A stretch of DNA of 64,000 nt from Ensifer adhaerens (GTDB lineage Bacteria; Pseudomonadota; Alphaproteobacteria; Rhizobiales; Rhizobiaceae). Below are positions 9,102-17,693 of the stretch, one piece after another (the first letter of the stretch is position 1; every line of letters begins with the position of its first letter). The position numbers were made by a program, and so were the translations under genes. The notes beneath the pieces were generated by a model. The model saw only the letters and a list, made by a program, of their open reading frames with translations. It ran no database searches and was not told where the DNA came from. The stretch is taken from assembly GCF_020035535.1 (NCBI RefSeq), contig NZ_CP083350.1, positions 2,676,501 to 2,740,500 of the forward strand, read 5' to 3'.

Positions 9102-9608
9102 TCAGGTCCGCTCGGCGCGAGCGGCGGCGAGGAAGGCGAGCTTCGCCGGCATTTCCAGATGCTTGGAGAGCGCCACGCGTTCCGGCGTGTAATGATGCTC
9201 GACGTCGAGGCAGTTGACGGTGCCGAGCAGTTCGCCGCCAACGACGACCGGGATGTTGGCGACCGAGCCGCAGCCGAGCGACCAGATGGTTTCGTGATCG
9301 CCGAAGACCTTGGAGATGTCGACGATGGTGTTGGCCACGAAGGTCTGGTGCGCCTTGTGGACGATGTCGAACCAGCTGTCGTAGCGGATCGGCTTGGTGC
9401 CGGAGGTCGGGTACTCCGCGGGGTGCGAGGTGTAGGCGCGGCGCGCGACTTCGTTGACCATGTCGACGGTCATGATGGTGAAGAGCTTGGCGCCGATCAC
9501 CTGGCGGCTAAGCGTCTGCAATGCGGTCCATACCGCATCGGCATCAGTGGTCTTGGCAATGGCCGCGTCGAATTCCGCCAGCGCGGCAGCGATCTGTTCA
9601 CTGTTCAT
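9102..9608 (-). CDS. Small GAF-domain protein
   Basis: A 168-aa soluble protein that is a single GAF domain with a short N-terminal helix (MNSEQIAAALAEFDAAIAK). Visible features are SLGCGSVANIPVVV, GTVNCLDVEHHY and an Ala-rich C-terminus. No output domain or catalytic motif is recognised, and it does not show the Cys pattern of free methionine-R-sulfoxide reductase. It is the last gene of the minus-strand peptide transporter operon, 75 bp behind the second ATPase, with an inverted repeat between them. It may sense a ligand linked to peptide uptake or metabolise a transported compound; function unknown. Confidence 0.8.
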   Translation of the reverse strand: MNSEQIAAALAEFDAAIAKTTDADAVWTALQTLSRQVIGAKLFTIMTVDMVNEVARRAYTSHPAEYPTSGTKPIRYDSWFDIVHKAHQTFVANTIVDISKVFGDHETIWSLGCGSVANIPVVVGGELLGTVNCLDVEHHYTPERVALSKHLEMPAKLAFLAAARAERT

Positions 9609-9636
9609 GCTATGTCCTTGGAGTTACTCGATATCT

Positions 9637-9686
9637 TAGAGCGGGACGCGGTTGGGATATCGCCCGCGTTTTCCTGTCCCGCTCTA
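9637..9686. repeat. Long imperfect palindrome overlapping the end of an ABC ATPase gene
   Basis: Outer arms TAGAGCGGGAC (9637-9647) and GTCCCGCTCTA (9676-9686) pair over 11 bp, and inner ACGCGG/CCGCGT can pair as well with a bulge. The right arm includes the ATPase stop codon. The AGAGCGGGA type of palindrome resembles dispersed intergenic repeats of rhizobia, so it may be a REP-like element as well as an mRNA-end hairpin. Confidence 0.55.
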
Positions 9687-10424
9687 GTTGGCATGCGCGG
9701 CGCTGATGTGCATCAGCTCACGCGAATAGGGATCCTTGAGGTCGCCGCGCTTGAGATCGGCGACATCGGCAATCTCGACGATCCGGCCCTGGCGCATGAC
9801 GGCGAGGCGGTCGCAGAGGAAGGAGACGACGGCCAGGTTATGGGTGACCATCAGGAAGGTGAGGTTCTGCTCGCGCCTGAGACGCTTCAACAGGTTGAGG
9901 ATTTCGGCCTGGACCGAGACGTCGAGCGCGGACGTCGGCTCGTCGAGCAAAAGCACCTTCGGCTTCAGCATCAGCGCGCGAGCAATCGCCACGCGCTGGC
10001 GCTGGCCGCCCGAGAGCTGGTGCGGAAAGCGGAAGCGGAATTTGCGATCGAGGCCGACCGAGGTCATGACCTCTTCGATGCGGGCGTTGCGGTCGCCGAT
10101 GCCGTGGATCGTCAGCGCTTCGCCGAGCGTGGCGTCAACGGTCTTTCGCGGATGCAGCGAGCCGTAGGGGTCCTGAAAGACCATCTGGCACTGGCGTGAG
10201 AAGGCGCGGTCGATGCCGTGGCCGCGCGGCGAGCCGAGCACGGTGATCTCGCCGCTCCATTCCGGTGCGAGACCTGCGATCGCCTTCAGCACGGTCGATT
10301 TACCCGAGCCGCTTTCGCCGACAAGCGCAAAGCTCTCGCCGTCGGCGATATCGAGATTGACGTCGTGAGTGATCTGCACGTCGCCGTAGGAGATGTCGAG
10401 GTTCTTGAGAGAGAGCGCGGTCAT
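9684..10424 (-). CDS. Peptide ABC transporter ATP-binding protein (DppF type)
   Basis: A 246-aa ABC ATPase with Walker A GESGSGKST, Q-loop MVFQDPYGSLHPR, signature [15 protein letters not shown], Walker B VLLLDEPTSALD and H-loop VTHN. It belongs to the dipeptide/oligopeptide subfamily but lacks the usual Cys-rich C-terminal extension. The start is ATG 10424, overlapping the stop of the preceding ATPase gene by 4 bp (ATGA). It pairs with the neighbouring ATPase as the heterodimeric engine of a peptide importer. Confidence 0.92.
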   Translation of the reverse strand: MTALSLKNLDISYGDVQITHDVNLDIADGESFALVGESGSGKSTVLKAIAGLAPEWSGEITVLGSPRGHGIDRAFSRQCQMVFQDPYGSLHPRKTVDATLGEALTIHGIGDRNARIEEVMTSVGLDRKFRFRFPHQLSGGQRQRVAIARALMLKPKVLLLDEPTSALDVSVQAEILNLLKRLRREQNLTFLMVTHNLAVVSFLCDRLAVMRQGRIVEIADVADLKRGDLKDPYSRELMHISAAHAN

Positions 10425-11254
10425 GCCTTGGCCCATGCGCTGCGGTCGAGCACCGGCAGCTCGTCCCGTGTTTCATCGAGGCGCGGGATCGAGGCGATCA
10501 GCCCGCGCGTATAGGGGTGCTTGGCCGCCATCAGCTCGCCGGCCTGGCACTCTTCGACCACCTCGCCGGTGTTCATGACGAGGATGCGGTCGCAATAGCT
10601 GGAAACGAGATTGAGGTCATGGCTGATGAAGATCAGCCCCATGCCCTTGCGTTTGACCAGTTCGTCGATGATGTCGAGCACCTGGGCCTGGACGGAAACG
10701 TCGAGCGCCGAGGTCGGCTCGTCGGCGATCAAAAGGTCTGGCTCGGGGATCAGCATCATCGCGATCATCACGCGCTGGCCCATGCCACCGGAGACCTCGT
10801 GCGGATAAAGGCGGGCGACGCGTTCCGGGTCGGCGATACGTACCGATTCCAGCATGGCGAGCACGCGGGTGTTGACCTCGCGGCGGGGCAGCTTCTGGTG
10901 CGTCAGCAGCGCCTCTGCGATCTGTTCGCCGATCGTCATGACCGGATTCAGCGAGAACTTCGGGTCCTGCATCACCATGGAAATGCGGGCGCCGCGAATT
11001 GCGCGCATCTGCCGCTCGGACTGCTTCAGAAGGTCAACGCCGTCGAAGACGAGCTTGTCGGCCGTGACGCGACCGGGCGCCCGGATGAGCTGCAGGATCG
11101 AGCGGCCGGTCATCGACTTGCCCGAGCCGCTCTCGCCGACGATGCCGAGGCGCTCGCGACCAAGTGTGAAGGAGATGCCGCGCACGACATCGAGGTCGCC
11201 ACGGGGCGTCGGGAATGTGACGCGCAGATTTTCGACTTCGAGAAGCTTTGTCAT
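10421..11254 (-). CDS. Peptide ABC transporter ATP-binding protein (DppD type)
   Basis: A 277-aa ABC ATPase with Walker A GESGSGKSM, Q-loop MVMQDPKFSLNP, signature VSGGMGQRV, Walker B LLIADEPTSALDVS and H-loop ISHD. Residue M in place of the final Walker A Thr is common in the OppD/DppD branch. ATG 11254 is chosen because it overlaps the permease stop by 4 bp and homology starts there (MTKLLEVENL). It works with the following ATPase and the two upstream permeases. Confidence 0.92.
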   Translation of the reverse strand: MTKLLEVENLRVTFPTPRGDLDVVRGISFTLGRERLGIVGESGSGKSMTGRSILQLIRAPGRVTADKLVFDGVDLLKQSERQMRAIRGARISMVMQDPKFSLNPVMTIGEQIAEALLTHQKLPRREVNTRVLAMLESVRIADPERVARLYPHEVSGGMGQRVMIAMMLIPEPDLLIADEPTSALDVSVQAQVLDIIDELVKRKGMGLIFISHDLNLVSSYCDRILVMNTGEVVEECQAGELMAAKHPYTRGLIASIPRLDETRDELPVLDRSAWAKA

Positions 11255-12159
11255 CAGCGCTGCTCCCCGCTCTTCGGATCCAGTACGTCGCGCAGGCCAT
11301 CGCCCAGGAAACAGAAGCCGAGGCTGACGAGAATGATGGCAAAGCCGGGCATGGTCGCGACCCACCATTGGTCAAGGATGAACGAGCGACCGCGTGAGAT
11401 CATCGCGCCCCATTCGGGCAACGGCGGCTGGGCGCCGAGGCCGATGAAGCCGAGACCGGCGGCCGTCAGGATGATGCCGGCCATGTCGAGCGTGACGCGG
11501 ACAATCATCGAGGAGGTGCAGAGCGGCAGCACGTGGCTGAGGTTGACGCGCAGGCTCGAAGCGCCGAGCAGGCGCACGGCCGAGATGAATTCGGAGTTCT
11601 TGAAGGTCAGCGTTTCTGCACGGGCGACGCGGGCATAGCCGGGCCAGGAGGTGATGGCGATCGCGATGATCGCATTCTCGATGCCGGGGCCGAGTGCTGC
11701 GACGAAGGCGAGCGCCAGGATGAGCTTCGGTAGCGACAGGAAGATGTCGGTGATGCCCATGAGGATACGGTCGACCCACCCGCCGAAATATCCGGCGGCA
11801 ACGCCGATGACCAGGCCGGCCGGAGCCGCGAGCACGGCGACCAGCGTGACAATGGCGAGCGTGATGCGTGCGCCGTAGACGACGCGCGACCAGATATCGC
11901 GGCCGAGTTCGTCGGTTCCCATCCAGTGGGCGGCGCTTGGCGGCAGAAGGCGTTCGCCGAGCGACTGGCGCAACGGATCATGTGTCGCCAGCCACGGGGC
12001 GAAAAGAGCCGTCAGCACCAAGGCTGCGATGATGATCGCGCCGACAACGGCCAGCGGATTGCGCATGAGAGCGCCGAAGATGCGATAGAAACGCCCCAGG
12101 CGTGCCTGCATCGGCGAGGCGGGGCTGTCGTCGATCAGCCAGTCGCGAAGTGTGGTCAT
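11254..12159 (-). CDS. Peptide ABC transporter permease (DppC type)
   Basis: An inner-membrane permease of 301 aa. It has a cytoplasmic N-terminus, TM1 near residues 35-57 (PLAVVGAIIIAALVLTALFA), an OppC-like N-terminal region (LGERLLPPSAAHWMGTDELG) and about five more membrane spans with the EAA-type loop near SWPGYARVARAE. GGAGGAGGCGGAC precedes the ATG. It forms the channel with the DppB-type permease 12 bp upstream. Confidence 0.92.
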   Translation of the reverse strand: MTTLRDWLIDDSPASPMQARLGRFYRIFGALMRNPLAVVGAIIIAALVLTALFAPWLATHDPLRQSLGERLLPPSAAHWMGTDELGRDIWSRVVYGARITLAIVTLVAVLAAPAGLVIGVAAGYFGGWVDRILMGITDIFLSLPKLILALAFVAALGPGIENAIIAIAITSWPGYARVARAETLTFKNSEFISAVRLLGASSLRVNLSHVLPLCTSSMIVRVTLDMAGIILTAAGLGFIGLGAQPPLPEWGAMISRGRSFILDQWWVATMPGFAIILVSLGFCFLGDGLRDVLDPKSGEQR

Positions 12160-12171
12160 GTCCGCCTCCTC

Positions 12172-13245
12172 CTAGCGTGCACGCGGATCGAGCACGCGAT
12201 AGAGCACGTCCGAAATCTTGTTGATGCCGATGAAGACCGCGCCGATGACGAGGGTCGAGCCGAGCACGGCCGACATGTCGGCGTTGAGCAGGGCCACGGT
12301 CAGGTAGTTGCCGATGCCGGGCCAGGAGAAGATCGTCTCGATCATCACGGAGCCTTCGAGCAGGCCGGCGTAGGACAGGCCGATGACGGTGATCAACGGC
12401 ACGCGGATCGGCCGGAAGGCGTGGCGCCAGATGACGAGGCGCTCCGGCACGCCCTTGACGCGGGCGGTGGTGACATATTCCTGGCTCAGTTGGTCGAGCA
12501 TGAACGAGCGTGTCATGCGAGCGATATAGGCGAGCGAGAAGAAGCCGAGGCAGGACGCCGGCAGGATCAGGTGCCAGACGGCGTTGCGGAAGATCTCCCA
12601 TTCGCCGGCGATGATGCTGTCGACAAGGATCAGGCCGGTCACCGGCGTCACCATGCCGTCATAAAAGATGTCGACGCGGCCGGGGCCGCCGACCCATTTC
12701 AGCCGGGCATAGAAGATCGCGAGGCCGACGAGGCCAAGCCAGAAGGCCGGCACGGAATAGCCGAGCAGACCGACGACGCGGATGCCCTGATCGAGCCAGG
12801 AACCTCGACGGGCGGCGGCGAAAACACCGAGCGGCACGCCGATCAGCACGCCGAGGATGATGCCGAGCGTCGCCATTTCCAACGTGGCGGGGAAGACGCG
12901 GGCAAGGTCTTCGAGAACCGGCCTGCCGGTTGAGACCGAGGTTCCGAAATTGCCCGTTGCGACATCGCCGACATAGCGGACGAACTGGGTAATCAGCGGC
13001 TGGTCGAGCCCCATTTCCTGGCGCACCCGCTCATAGACAGCGACGGGTGCACGGTCGCCAACGACGGCCAGGACCGGGTCGATCGGCACGATACGGCCGA
13101 TGAAGAAGGTGATCGCGAGCAAGCCGATGAAGGTTATCGCGAGCGTAACCAGGAAGCCCATCAATGAGAAAAGGCGCTGCCGTGTCCGGCTCGGCCGAGC
13201 GGCGCGACGTACAGGCGCTGCTGCTGTGGTGCTGTCGTTTGCCAC
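12172..13245 (-). CDS. Peptide ABC transporter permease (DppB type)
   Basis: An inner-membrane permease of 357 aa and the first gene of the minus-strand transport operon. The first membrane span is near residues 28-50 (LMGFLVTLAITFIGLLAITF), followed by a DppB-type periplasmic region and a permease domain with an EAA loop (ARMTRSFMLDQLSQEYVTTA). It extends about 20 residues further than typical DppB at the N-terminus, with a basic Ala/Arg-rich stretch. The start appears to be GTG 13245, preceded by GAGGGATGG. Its binding protein is encoded divergently, beyond the XRE-cupin regulator. Confidence 0.91.
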   Translation of the reverse strand: MANDSTTAAAPVRRAARPSRTRQRLFSLMGFLVTLAITFIGLLAITFFIGRIVPIDPVLAVVGDRAPVAVYERVRQEMGLDQPLITQFVRYVGDVATGNFGTSVSTGRPVLEDLARVFPATLEMATLGIILGVLIGVPLGVFAAARRGSWLDQGIRVVGLLGYSVPAFWLGLVGLAIFYARLKWVGGPGRVDIFYDGMVTPVTGLILVDSIIAGEWEIFRNAVWHLILPASCLGFFSLAYIARMTRSFMLDQLSQEYVTTARVKGVPERLVIWRHAFRPIRVPLITVIGLSYAGLLEGSVMIETIFSWPGIGNYLTVALLNADMSAVLGSTLVIGAVFIGINKISDVLYRVLDPRAR

Positions 13246-13359
13246 GTGGCGATTCCATCCCTCTTCGCTTGCGGTCTGTCCTGTCGATAGCGCAAAAAAT
13301 CGCTTGGAGTATATAAATAAGTTTGCTTAAATCAAAAAAATTTTACTGGGAGGGAATGG
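13246..13359. promoter_or_regulatory. Divergent control region of the peptide transport locus
   Basis: An AT-rich 114-bp gap between the transporter operon (minus) and the XRE-cupin regulator (plus). It contains AGTATATAAATAAG and TGCTTAAATCAAAAAAATTT, an obvious place for promoters on both strands and for the regulator to bind. No clean palindrome was found. GGGAGGG just before 13360 is the regulator's ribosome site. Confidence 0.45.
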
Positions 13360-14043
13360 GTGAGCGATCCGTCGGAGGAGGCAGACGCAACGTCCGGAAA
13401 ATCTGGCGGGGCAGGGCAGCCGAAGGTCGGCGCGCTGGTGCGCACGCGCCGGCGGCAGATGCACATGACCTTGCAGACGCTGAGCGACGCGTCCGGCGTT
13501 TCTGTCGGCTATCTCAGCCAGATCGAGCGCGATCTGGCGATGCCTTCGCTTGGCACGCTTGCGCAGATTGCCCAGGGGCTCGGAGCCGAACTCAACCATT
13601 TCATCCTGGCGCCGGCGATCGATACCGGCCTCTCGCGAGCCGAGGGGCGCATGGTGTTTTCGGTCGGAGGCTCGCCCGTATCCTATGAGCGGATCGGCGC
13701 CGACTTCGCCGGCAACCAGCTTTCAAGTTTCGTCATCACGATTCCGCCAGGGCACCGCTCCGAGGTCTTCAGCCACGAGGGCGAGGAGCTCGTCTACATG
13801 CTTGAGGGGGAGATACTCTTCGGCCTCGACGGCGACGACACCACGCTTTCCCCGGGCGATGGCCTGCATTTCCGCGGCATCCAGCCCCACTACTGGTGGA
13901 ACAAGACGGACACTCCGGTGCGACTGATCTGGACCGGCACCCTGCCGCTCTTCCGGCCGCGCGCCTTCCAATCCAACGAGACCGGCACGCCGCAATCGGC
14001 GCTGAAGCCGGCACCGACAAAAACCAAGCCTCATCGAAAATAG
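13360..14043 (+). CDS. XRE-family regulator with cupin sensor domain
   Basis: A 227-aa regulator with a lambda-repressor-like helix-turn-helix (about residues 28-82: LVRTRRRQMHMTLQTLSD, SGVSVGYLSQIERDLAMPSL) and a C-terminal cupin_2 fold (about 140-205: GHRSEVFSHEGEELVYMLEG, LSPGDGLHFRGIQPHYWWN). It starts with GTG 13360 behind GGGAGGG. This class of regulators commonly controls amine, amino-acid or peptide use. Its position between a peptide-binding protein gene and divergent transporter genes suggests it controls the whole locus. Confidence 0.9.
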   Translation: MSDPSEEADATSGKSGGAGQPKVGALVRTRRRQMHMTLQTLSDASGVSVGYLSQIERDLAMPSLGTLAQIAQGLGAELNHFILAPAIDTGLSRAEGRMVFSVGGSPVSYERIGADFAGNQLSSFVITIPPGHRSEVFSHEGEELVYMLEGEILFGLDGDDTTLSPGDGLHFRGIQPHYWWNKTDTPVRLIWTGTLPLFRPRAFQSNETGTPQSALKPAPTKTKPHRK

Positions 14044-14047
14044 GAGA

Positions 14048-15643
14048 ATGATGATGAGAATGTTCAAGGCCGCGGTCTTCGCGGCGTCCCTGATGATGAG
14101 CGTAGCGCCGGCGGCGCTCGCCGAAACGCCGGCGGAAGTGCTGGTCGTTGCACAGAACATCGATGACATCGTCAGCATCGACCCGGCCGAAGCCTATGAG
14201 TTTTCCTCCGGCGAATACGTCACCCAGACCTACGACCGCCTGGTGCAGTACGATGCGCCCGACGTGAAGAAGCTGGCGCCGGGCCTCGCCTCCGAATGGA
14301 CGGCTGACGATGCCGCCAAGACGATCACTTTCACGCTGCGCGATGGCGTCACCTTCTCCTCCGGCAATCCGCTGCGCGGCGAAGACGTCGTCTATTCCTT
14401 CAAGCGCGTCGTCGTTCTCAACAAGGCCCCGGCCTTCATCCTGACGCAGCTCGGTTGGACGCCGGAGAACATCGACAAGATGGTGACCGCCGAGGGCAAC
14501 AAGGTCACGATCAAGTATGAAGGCGACTTCTCGCCGGCCTTCGTTCTGAACGTTCTCGCCGCCCGCCCGGCCTCGGTCATCGATGCGGAGACCGTCAAGG
14601 CCAACGAAGCCAATGGCGACTTCGGCAATGCCTGGCTCAAGGCAAACTCGGCCGGTACCGGTCCGTTCGTGCTGAAGGCGTTCCGCGCCGGCGAACTCCT
14701 GAACCTCCAGAGCAACCCGAACTACTTCGGTGGCGCTCCGGCGATCAAGGGCGTCATCATCCGTCACGTAGCTGAAGCCGCCACCCAGCAGCTGCTGCTC
14801 CAGACCGGCGACGTCGACATGGCCAAGAACCTGACGCCGGACCAGGTGTCGGGCCTTCAGGGTAAGGACGGCATGAAGGTCGAATCCTATCCGCAGGCCG
14901 CCGTGCACTTCCTGTCGTTCAACCAGAAGGATGAAGCGCTGCAGCCGGCAGCCGTCTGGGAAGCCGCCCGCTACCTCGTCGATTACAAGGGCATGACCGA
15001 CAGCTTCCTCAAGGGGCAGATGGAAGTACACCAGGCCTTCTGGCCGAAGGGCTTCCCGGGTTCGCTCGACGAGACCCCCTACAGCTACGATGTCGAAAAG
15101 GCCAAGAAGATCCTGGCCGATGCCGGCATCAAGACGCCGATCAAGGTAACCCTCGACGTCATCAACTCTACGCCGTTCACCGACATGGCGCAGTCGCTGC
15201 AGGCATCCTTCGCAGAGGCCGGCATCAACTTCGAGATCATCCCGGGCACGGGCAGCCAGGTCATCACCAAGTACCGTGCGCGCACCCACGAAGCGATGCT
15301 GCTCTATTGGGGCCCGGACTTCATGGACCCGCATTCGAACGCCAAGGCCTTCGCCTACAACGAAGACAACGCCGACGACAAGTATCAGTCGACGACCACC
15401 TGGCGCAACGGCTGGGCCGTCCCGGCCGAACTGAATGAAGCGACCAAGGCAGCCCTGAAGGAAGCCGATCCGGCCAAGCGCGACGCGCTTTACGTCGACC
15501 TGCAGCGCAAGGTGCAGGAAAAGTCGCCGATCGTCATCATGCTCCAGGCAGCGACCCAGGTCGCGATGAAGGACAAGGTCGAAGGCTACGTCAACGGCGC
15601 CATCTCGGACTACGTCTTCTACCGCCTGGTGAAGAAGAACTGA
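14048..15643 (+). CDS. Periplasmic peptide-binding protein, SBP family 5
   Basis: The 531-residue solute-binding lipoprotein-like component for the divergent peptide transporter. It has a Sec signal peptide ending at APAALA-ETPAEV (about residue 25) and then an SBP_bac_5 domain (DIVSIDPAEAYEFSSGEYVT, the substrate-cleft segment YFGGAPAIKGVIIRH). No lipobox Cys is visible, so it is probably a free periplasmic protein. Three ATG codons are stacked at 14048, 14051 and 14054 behind AGGAG; 14054 has the best spacing. It follows the regulator by 4 bp and ends in a hairpin. Confidence 0.93.
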   Translation: MMMRMFKAAVFAASLMMSVAPAALAETPAEVLVVAQNIDDIVSIDPAEAYEFSSGEYVTQTYDRLVQYDAPDVKKLAPGLASEWTADDAAKTITFTLRDGVTFSSGNPLRGEDVVYSFKRVVVLNKAPAFILTQLGWTPENIDKMVTAEGNKVTIKYEGDFSPAFVLNVLAARPASVIDAETVKANEANGDFGNAWLKANSAGTGPFVLKAFRAGELLNLQSNPNYFGGAPAIKGVIIRHVAEAATQQLLLQTGDVDMAKNLTPDQVSGLQGKDGMKVESYPQAAVHFLSFNQKDEALQPAAVWEAARYLVDYKGMTDSFLKGQMEVHQAFWPKGFPGSLDETPYSYDVEKAKKILADAGIKTPIKVTLDVINSTPFTDMAQSLQASFAEAGINFEIIPGTGSQVITKYRARTHEAMLLYWGPDFMDPHSNAKAFAYNEDNADDKYQSTTTWRNGWAVPAELNEATKAALKEADPAKRDALYVDLQRKVQEKSPIVIMLQAATQVAMKDKVEGYVNGAISDYVFYRLVKKN

Positions 15644-15693
15644 TCGTCTGGTGATCACCCTTGCGCCGATCAGAAAAAGGCGCACATATCAAA

Positions 15694-15719
15694 CGCCCTG
15701 GGCCTTCCGGCCCGGGGCG
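15694..15719 (+). terminator. Terminator hairpin behind the peptide-binding protein gene
   Basis: CGCCCTGGGCC (15694-15704) pairs with GGCCCGGGGCG (15709-15719) over 11 bp with one G-U pair and a TTCC loop. It lies 51 bp after the stop and is followed by ACGTGTTT. Confidence 0.65.
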
Positions 15720-15766
15720 ACGTGTTTCTACTGATCGCTTTGATAAGTTCTGGGAAGGTTTGCGAA

Positions 15767-16195
15767 ATGGCGGATGTGAAGGTGAGAACGCGGGAAACCG
15801 GTGCGACGGCCGTCGTCGGCAAGACAGGTTTTCCGCATGTGACATCGGTGACCGGCGGTGAGCTCGATATCGTCACCGGCCCGTCGCAGCCCGGCTACGG
15901 CCCACTCGATCTGCTCTACGCATCGCTCGCGAGCTGCCTGGTGCTCAGCGCCCGGATCGCCGCCAGCCGCTACGGCGTACTCGACCGGCTGACGGAAGTG
16001 AGCGCCAAGGTGACCGGCGAGAAGGCCCATGACGAACCCTCCCGGGTTGCTAAGTTCAACATCGTCTTCGACATCAAGGGTGATTTCGACGACGCGGTCC
16101 GTCATGCGATCGCGGAAGCCGCCGAAAACGAGATCTGCACCGTCAGCAACACGATCCGGGGCAATCCGGAATTCGTGACCGAGTTCAATCACTGA
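15767..16195 (+). CDS. OsmC/Ohr family protein
   Basis: A 142-aa OsmC-like protein, the family of thiol peroxidases acting on organic hydroperoxides. The family's first active Cys is seen in the helix segment LASCLVLSARIAAS (about residue 59) and a second Cys in EICTVSNTI (about 124), as in the YhfA/OsmC branch. GGGAAGG precedes ATG 15767. It stands alone on the plus strand, ending at a strong terminator shared with the convergent MFS gene. No link to the neighbouring peptide locus is evident. Confidence 0.88.
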   Translation: MADVKVRTRETGATAVVGKTGFPHVTSVTGGELDIVTGPSQPGYGPLDLLYASLASCLVLSARIAASRYGVLDRLTEVSAKVTGEKAHDEPSRVAKFNIVFDIKGDFDDAVRHAIAEAAENEICTVSNTIRGNPEFVTEFNH

Positions 16196-16223
16196 CGTTC
16201 GCCGGTCCCAATGTCCAACAGAA

Positions 16224-16256
16224 AGGGGGCGGGCTGCGATGGGCAGCCCGCCCCCT
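16224..16256. terminator. Strong bidirectional terminator
   Basis: Perfect 14-bp arms AGGGGGCGGGCTGC (16224-16237) and GCAGCCCGCCCCCT (16243-16256) with a 5-nt loop, followed by CTTTT on the plus strand and TTTC on the minus strand. It ends both the OsmC and the convergent MFS transcripts. Confidence 0.9.
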
Positions 16257-16281
16257 CTTTTAAGCAGCAGCGGTGATGAGC

Positions 16282-17577
16282 TCAGGCCGGCTGCGGCGCT
16301 AGCGCCTCCGGTTGGCGCCGACCGATGGTCAAGACCAGCAGGGCCGCCACGATGCAGAGCATTCCAGCGGCAAGCAATGCCGGGGTATAGGTTTCGAGCG
16401 ACGTCCGGCTGGCGCCTGCGAGGAAGGTCGCGCTGGCGGCGCCGAGCTGATGACCGGTAAAAACCCAACCGAAGACGAGGCCTGCCCGTTCGGGACCGAA
16501 GCGTTCGGCCGAGAGCTTTACCGTCGGCGGTACCGTTGCGACCCAGTCCAGGCCGTAGAAAACCGCGAAGATCGACAGCGTGTAGATGTTGAAGCCGCTG
16601 AACGGCAGGAACATCAGCGACAGGCCGCGCAGGCCATAGAACCAGAAGAGCAGCCAGCGATTGTCGTAGCGATCGGAGAGCCAGCCGGAGCCGATGGTAC
16701 CGATGAGATCGAACACGCCGATCAACGCCAGAAGACTGGCTGCGGCGACGGCGGCAATACCCACGTCACCGCAGATCGAAACCCAATGGGTCTGGATCAG
16801 TCCGTTGGTGCTGAAGCCGCAGACGAAGAATGTGGCAAAGAGCACCCAGAAGGTGTTGGTCTTCGCAGCGTCGGCGAGTGCCCTGATCGGCGCCATCAGC
16901 AGGGCACCGAAGCTCTTTGCCTTCGGTGGTGCCGGTACCATTTTTTTGGAACCAAAGGGGGCGAGGCCGAGGTCACCGGGGCGATCCTGCATCAGCAACA
17001 GAACCAGCGTGAAAGCCACCAGCAGTATGACGATGATCAGCGTCAGGGCCGAGCGCCACCCGATCGTTTCGGTAAGGGAGGCGAGCAGCGGCAGGAACAC
17101 CAGCTGACCGGTGGCATTGCTGGCGGTCATCAGTCCGACGACGAGGCCTCGTCGCTTATCGAACCAACGGGTTGCCACCGTCGCGCCGAGGACGAGCGCC
17201 GTCATGCCGGTGCCGACACCGAGCACCACGCCCCAGATCGCGACCAGATGCCAGAGCTCCGTCATGTAGAATGAGGCGGCGATGCCGGATATGATCAGGA
17301 TCAGCGCGGTGGAAACGACCGGGCGTACGCCGAAGTGGTTCATGAACGATGCCGCGAAGGGACCGAGCAGGCCGAAGAGGCAAAGACGGATCGCGAGCGC
17401 CAGCGAGATTTGGGCATTGGACCAGCCGAATTCGGTCTCAAGCGGTTTGATCAGCACGCCGGCCGAGCCCATGGCGCCGGCGGTCGACAACATGACCAGG
17501 AATGTGACGGCGGCCACCGCCCAGCCGTAATGGATATTGCGTCTGGCAAGATAACGCGCAAGCGCTGGACCGAACAT
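16282..17577 (-). CDS. MFS transporter (monocarboxylate-type, 12 spans)
   Basis: An inner-membrane secondary transporter of 431 aa with about 12 hydrophobic spans in two halves, a central cytoplasmic loop (LGLAPFGSKKMVPAPPKAKS) and an MFS motif after TM2 (FMNHFGVRPV). Overall pattern (NIHYGWAVAAVTF, GVLIKPLETEFGWSNAQIS) is that of the oxalate/formate and monocarboxylate-like branch. The MarR gene lies 117 bp upstream on the same strand, which suggests MarR controls its expression. Substrate cannot be read from the sequence; organic acid uptake or drug export are both possible. Confidence 0.88.
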   Translation of the reverse strand: MFGPALARYLARRNIHYGWAVAAVTFLVMLSTAGAMGSAGVLIKPLETEFGWSNAQISLALAIRLCLFGLLGPFAASFMNHFGVRPVVSTALILIISGIAASFYMTELWHLVAIWGVVLGVGTGMTALVLGATVATRWFDKRRGLVVGLMTASNATGQLVFLPLLASLTETIGWRSALTLIIVILLVAFTLVLLLMQDRPGDLGLAPFGSKKMVPAPPKAKSFGALLMAPIRALADAAKTNTFWVLFATFFVCGFSTNGLIQTHWVSICGDVGIAAVAAASLLALIGVFDLIGTIGSGWLSDRYDNRWLLFWFYGLRGLSLMFLPFSGFNIYTLSIFAVFYGLDWVATVPPTVKLSAERFGPERAGLVFGWVFTGHQLGAASATFLAGASRTSLETYTPALLAAGMLCIVAALLVLTIGRRQPEALAPQPA

Positions 17578-17693
17578 CGTGGACTTCCTTTCGCCCGTAT
17601 TGTTTGGGGAGCAGGCCCGGGCGCAATGCGCATCGCCTTTCGCGCCTCGGGACTTCTTTCTTTCTATGGTGGGCTATCAGCCGACCGCCTCGT

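Noticed and set aside
10421..11254. Defective Walker A (GKSM) in the DppD-type ATPase
   Set aside because: Met or Val at this position is common in active OppD/DppD proteins, so it is not a sign of decay.
13769..15685. 638-codon minus-strand open frame
   Set aside because: Antisense to the peptide-binding protein gene; composition is shadow-like.
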